A program made the position numbers and the translations under genes. Under the pieces are notes generated by a model. The model was not told where the DNA came from and made no database searches. It worked only from the letters and a program-made list of their open reading frames with translations. A stretch of 21,987 nucleotides of DNA from Hirudo medicinalis (Eukaryota > Annelida > Clitellata > Hirudinida > Hirudinidae): positions 34,282-56,268 of the forward strand of contig MPNW01000402.1 of the NCBI GenBank assembly GCA_011800805.1, given 5' to 3'. Positions 18,901-21,987 of the stretch are shown here, one piece after another; the stretch's first letter is position 1, and each line of letters starts with the position of its first letter.

Positions 18901-19237
18901 TCATTCGGATTGGTTTCAATAAGTTCTCGTAAGTGAACAGACGTTAATGTTATGCTGCCGACAGGGTCTCCATACGCCATGGCCAAACCATGCTTGTTTC
19001 TCGCTAAGCATAGTTAAACAATGATCATGATCAGTTCAATACTGAGTTTCAAAAACACCTTTAATCACGAATAAATAGAAAATAAGAATAAGCTGTTACA
19101 AAACGTGGTAGCATCCTATCGAAACCAACTGTGGACGGAGAACCAAAATGGAGTCTAAGATTTGAGTAAGGTCAAATTGAGTCTCTTGAAACTGGTGACT
19201 TTCAAACAATAAGATGAAAATAAAATAAAAATTATAA

Positions 19238-19276
19238 ACAATGATACTAATAATTATTATAATAATAATAATAATA
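19238..19276. repeat. Imperfect AAT/ATT microsatellite
   Basis: Short imperfect AAT run about 200 bases 3' of the Lys/Asp-rich gene's stop codon, probably in its 3' UTR or flank. Confidence 0.7.
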
Positions 19277-19475
19277 GAATATCAACACTGTGAGAGACAT
19301 GACTAGATCAATCGAGCACAATGATGAGTAACTGATAAAAAGCATCATCATCATCATTGACAGACATCATGATTACCATAATCACATACAGTTTATCATC
19401 AAATAGGAGTTGATATCACAACTGGAACATGGTTTTCATCAAAAGTGACCAAATGACTAACAGACATCATCATCA

Positions 19476-20842
19476 TCACCAGTGGTGGTTATCGTAATCA
19501 TCGTCAATGTACAAATCACCATTCCTACTGCTGTCATCCGAATCATCATCGTCGTCGTCGTCGTCGCTTTCATAACCATCTCTTGAACTGCTGTCACCAT
19601 CCATTATGTCATCTACATCACTTATCACATCATCATCATCATCATCATCATCATCGTTGTCACCTCCAACAACATCACTGCTCTTGTCATCTAGCTTCTT
19701 CTTTTTCTTTTTCTTCTTCCTCTTCTTCTTCCCTTTGTCCTCCTTCTCACTCAAGTCTTCCATTTCCTCCTGTTCGATCTCTTCATCATATTCCTCATTG
19801 CCATCATCATCGCCATCATCACCGTCGTCGTCATGATCTTCACCAAAGTCTTTTTCCTTTGCTTTGTCCTTATCGAATCTATTGTCATCATCATCCCCAT
19901 CATCATCATTCTGAGACTTCTTAAAGTTTTTCCTTGATCTTGATCTTCCATCCTTGGCATAACCACTGCCATCGTTTCTGCCATCATCATCATCGTCGTC
20001 ACCGTCGGTGAACTTGTAGTTGCTATTTCTCCTGTTGTTGTCGTCATCGTAGTGTTCACTGCCTCTTTTTTTGTTGTTGTATTTTTTACTGTTTGACTTT
20101 CTCTTGTCGTCGCGTTCTTTGTCGGATCGCTCGTCATAGTTTCGTGACTTCCAGTGGTAATATTTCTCTTCCTTCTTCTCCTCATCACTATTTCTCCTTT
20201 TGTGAGGCCGGTCCTGTGCCTTGGACTCATTGTCTTTAGTCGACGTTTTCCTAGCGTTTTCACGAAAATCTTTCTCAAACTTGGATCTTTCCTCTGAGTC
20301 TCCTCCAGATTTTCCATCTGTACTGCTTTTTTTGTGCGCTTTCTTGAAGATTTTGTCTGATCTTATTTTAAAGTGCTTTGGCAGGCATGTTCCGCTGTCC
20401 ATCTTTTCATCATCGGAGGAGTCGTACGACATTCGCTTCCAGAACTTTTTCGTGAATTTTTTGCACAATTTTGGTTTTCTGAACTTTAGGTGTTTCTGCT
20501 TGAAGTGTTTGAAATGCTTGTCAAGTTTCTTGACGGCGTTCTTGGGTGTCTTCTGGTTGCGGTCGAATTTGATTGTACATGGTTCATTTTCAATGGAGTT
20601 TCTTTTGTTTTCACACTGGTTATGATTCACAGGGATATCTTGTGAGTGTTTTTCATTCAATTTGTCTTCATTGAGGATTGAGTGTTCGTTGTTCTTGATC
20701 TTTGTTCGAAATTCCTCAGAATTTAAAGAGATTTCAAGGTCATTTGGTAGAGAATCAGCCCTGCTGATGAATTGAAGCAGAAAACTCCAAAGACTTGAAG
20801 AATCAGTAATCACCTTGGAACTATTATAGTTGGGTAAATTTT
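19476..20842 (-). CDS. Lys/Asp-rich gene, terminal exon
   Basis: A 1,367-nt exon open throughout, 454 residues and a TGA. It begins ENLPNYNSSKVITDSSSLW and ends DLYIDDDYDNHHW. The uninterrupted frame of this length in AT-rich DNA, and the phase match with the upstream exon, support it as real coding sequence. The polyadenylation site was not identified. Confidence 0.75.
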
Positions 20843-21193
20843 CTACAAATCAATAAAATAATAAACTTATAACACAAAAACATTTAGTGCCAATTTGGTT
20901 AAAGCTTTCAAATTCAACAGATACAACAACGATTTGTTTTTGACAACAAAAAATGTTAGAAACAAAACCTTGATCAACGCTTGCCCAATTTGCATTGTAA
21001 GACCATGTTTCTGTTTGTTCTTGATTCATAATACTTCCATCTCCATCATCATCAGTTTTTTCAGTTTCACTTTCTTCTTCATATTCTTCACTTGTCCGAT
21101 TTAAGCGTAGTTTCGGTGGCTCGTAAGTTTTGGTCGAAAGATGAGTCAGTTGCACAAAGAAGAGACATAACAGAAAGGAGTTAAAATACAGAG
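19476..21193 (-). CDS. Unrecognised Lys/Asp-rich protein, two visible exons, 5' end missing
   Basis: Exons 21193-20969 and 20842-19476 are joined by a 126-bp GT-AG intron (donor CAAG|GTTTTG, phase 1; acceptor TTTTATTGATTTGTAG). They encode about 529 residues to a TGA at 19478-19476. Layout: a hydrophobic stretch at the first visible residues (SFLLCLFFVQL) that could be a signal peptide or membrane anchor, an acidic Ser/Thr region, a central K/R/H-rich region (KHFKHFKQKHLKFRKPKLC), then a long C-terminal region of Asp/Glu runs with a poly-Lys block (KGKKKRKKKKKKKK). Asp runs use mixed GAT and GAC codons, so they are not simply pure trinucleotide slippage. I recognise no domain. Such composition occurs in nuclear/nucleolar proteins and in secreted acidic mineral- or calcium-binding proteins; the leader favours secretion only if it really is the N-terminus. 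No function is assigned. Confidence 0.7.
20969..21193 (-). CDS. Lys/Asp-rich gene, upstream visible exon
   Basis: Two joining bases, 74 codons and one trailing base. Strong acceptor (TTTGTTTTTTATATTTGTAG at its 5' side) with no in-frame ATG before it, so at least one earlier exon must supply the start. Content: hydrophobic stretch, then THLSTKTYEPPKLRLNRTSE (one NRT sequon), then Glu/Asp-rich, ending NANWASVDQ. Confidence 0.7.
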
Positions 21194-21987
21194 CTACAAA
21201 TATAAAAAACAAACATTGCAATTAGTGTGATTGAAAAAATGATAGCTTAAATCCACTACAAAAGATTATTGTACATCTCTTAATTCAAGCACATTCAAAT
21301 TAAATAAAGGGATTCAAACAAACCATGCATGCATCAAGTGTTCCAAGAATTCCTGGTGATAAAATAATTCCGAAACAAGTTATTTGACATCAACGAAAGT
21401 CTTACTCAACCAAATTACGAATCGTCTATGACAAACTGTTGATGTTTACCTATCTCGGAAGAACTTTAGAGGATTTAAAAGTGATAATGTGCAGTTTTAA
21501 TTTTAATTTTGGCACTATCACGGTACTTGAATCTATAAATCATAATAAATGTAATTTAGATGGTACTATAAAAATTCAATAGTTGACCTAATTTGTGCAA
21601 GATTTAACAACAGTATTAGTTTCGTTGTAAATTCTGAAGTTGTTTAGGAAACAAATAACAAAGAGAAATAGCTAAATATATTTTATATTTAATTTTGAAA
21701 TTTAAATAAGCCTCATGAAATTGCATTATTAGATTTTGATGTAGCTCATAACTAAAAAAAAACCATTTCCATTATTTAACACCTATTAGTGAAAGAAGCT
21801 TTATTCTATTTCAAACTTATCCTAATCATTACAGTAATTATAGTTTGTAACAAATATTTTAAACTGTACTTCTGACACTCGAGGTTTTTTTTTAAAACTG
21901 TTCGACACCTAGTATTTCATGTTGGACAACCAGAGACAGTTGCTTCATCCAAAGGTGATGGAAGCATACCATTTTCTTTGATAGAAA
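21194..21987. other. 5' intron or flank of the Lys/Asp-rich gene
   Basis: AT-rich. The acceptor at 21195-21194 shows that at least part is intron. A first exon must supply one base plus the start codon. I saw several ATGs on the minus strand but none with a donor of the required phase that I would defend. Confidence 0.5.

Larger units (their letters stand above)
16844..19475. other. Intergenic region between the two genes
   Basis: About 2.6 kb between the ABCB 5' end and the stop codon of the Lys/Asp-rich gene. It should contain the ABCB promoter and the other gene's 3' UTR. Much is AT-rich, with a TA-rich run near 17221-17300 and a perfect hairpin gcctttt-g-aaaaggc at 18492-18506. The islands at 18102-18314 and 18600-18900 are listed separately. 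Confidence 0.6.

Noticed and set aside
18950..19020. Possible small RNA gene (gctaagca-like string)
   Set aside because: Compared by eye with 5S rRNA and spliceosomal RNAs; only a few bases agree and no box or fold supports it.
19583..19924. Plus-strand His/Ser/Phe-rich frames and the minus-strand Met/Thr-rich frame at 19751-20317
   Set aside because: Shadows of the Lys/Asp-rich exon; composition follows from GAT/AAG codons read out of frame.
1..21987. A new multi-gene system
   Set aside because: Only two eukaryotic genes of unrelated character are visible, with no mobile-element enzymes, defence genes or linked cassette.

Overview
The window is nuclear DNA from an invertebrate animal. The coding exons are split by short, very AT-rich introns with GT-AG ends, and microsatellites (ATT/AAT, ATG/GAT, AATC) are packed into those introns. 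The texture suggests a lophotrochozoan draft assembly (leech or mollusc). This is a guess from composition only. There is one sized run of N and two single Ns.

Main gene, minus strand, 16738 down to 1442: a full-length ABCB-family ABC exporter of the P-glycoprotein/MDR1 type. I placed 25 exons by protein similarity and by matching intron phase, plus one tentative 16-nt linker exon. In gene order they give a Ser-rich N-terminus, TMD1 (TM1-TM6), NBD1 (A-loop Tyr, Walker A, Q-loop, signature, Walker B, D-loop, H-loop), a charged linker, TMD2 (TM7-TM12), and the first half of NBD2 (A-loop, Walker A, Q-loop). The NBD2 signature, Walker B and H-loop are not in the remaining 1441 bases, so the 3' end lies off the left edge. 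About 1,215 codons are present. Four points stand out: a one-base frameshift in exon 6, a degenerate NBD1 signature (LSRGE), a GC-AG intron, and an assembly gap flanked by a 53-bp direct repeat that makes the gap look false.

Second gene, minus strand, about 21193 down to 19476: two visible exons of an unrecognised low-complexity protein. It has a hydrophobic leader-like start, a Lys/Arg/His-rich middle, and a C-terminal half dominated by Asp/Glu runs and a poly-Lys block. Its first exon, with the start codon, is not identified.

Other regions: 1-1441 is AT-rich intron (or 3' flank) with a 23-bp minisatellite. 16844-19475 lies between the two genes and holds a small GATA-motif cluster just upstream of the transporter and two exon-like islands of higher GC that I cannot name. 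21194-21987 is AT-rich 5' flank or intron. I see no RNA gene, no intact transposon, no CRISPR array and no new multi-gene system. The two genes are adjacent in the same orientation, with no sign that they work together.
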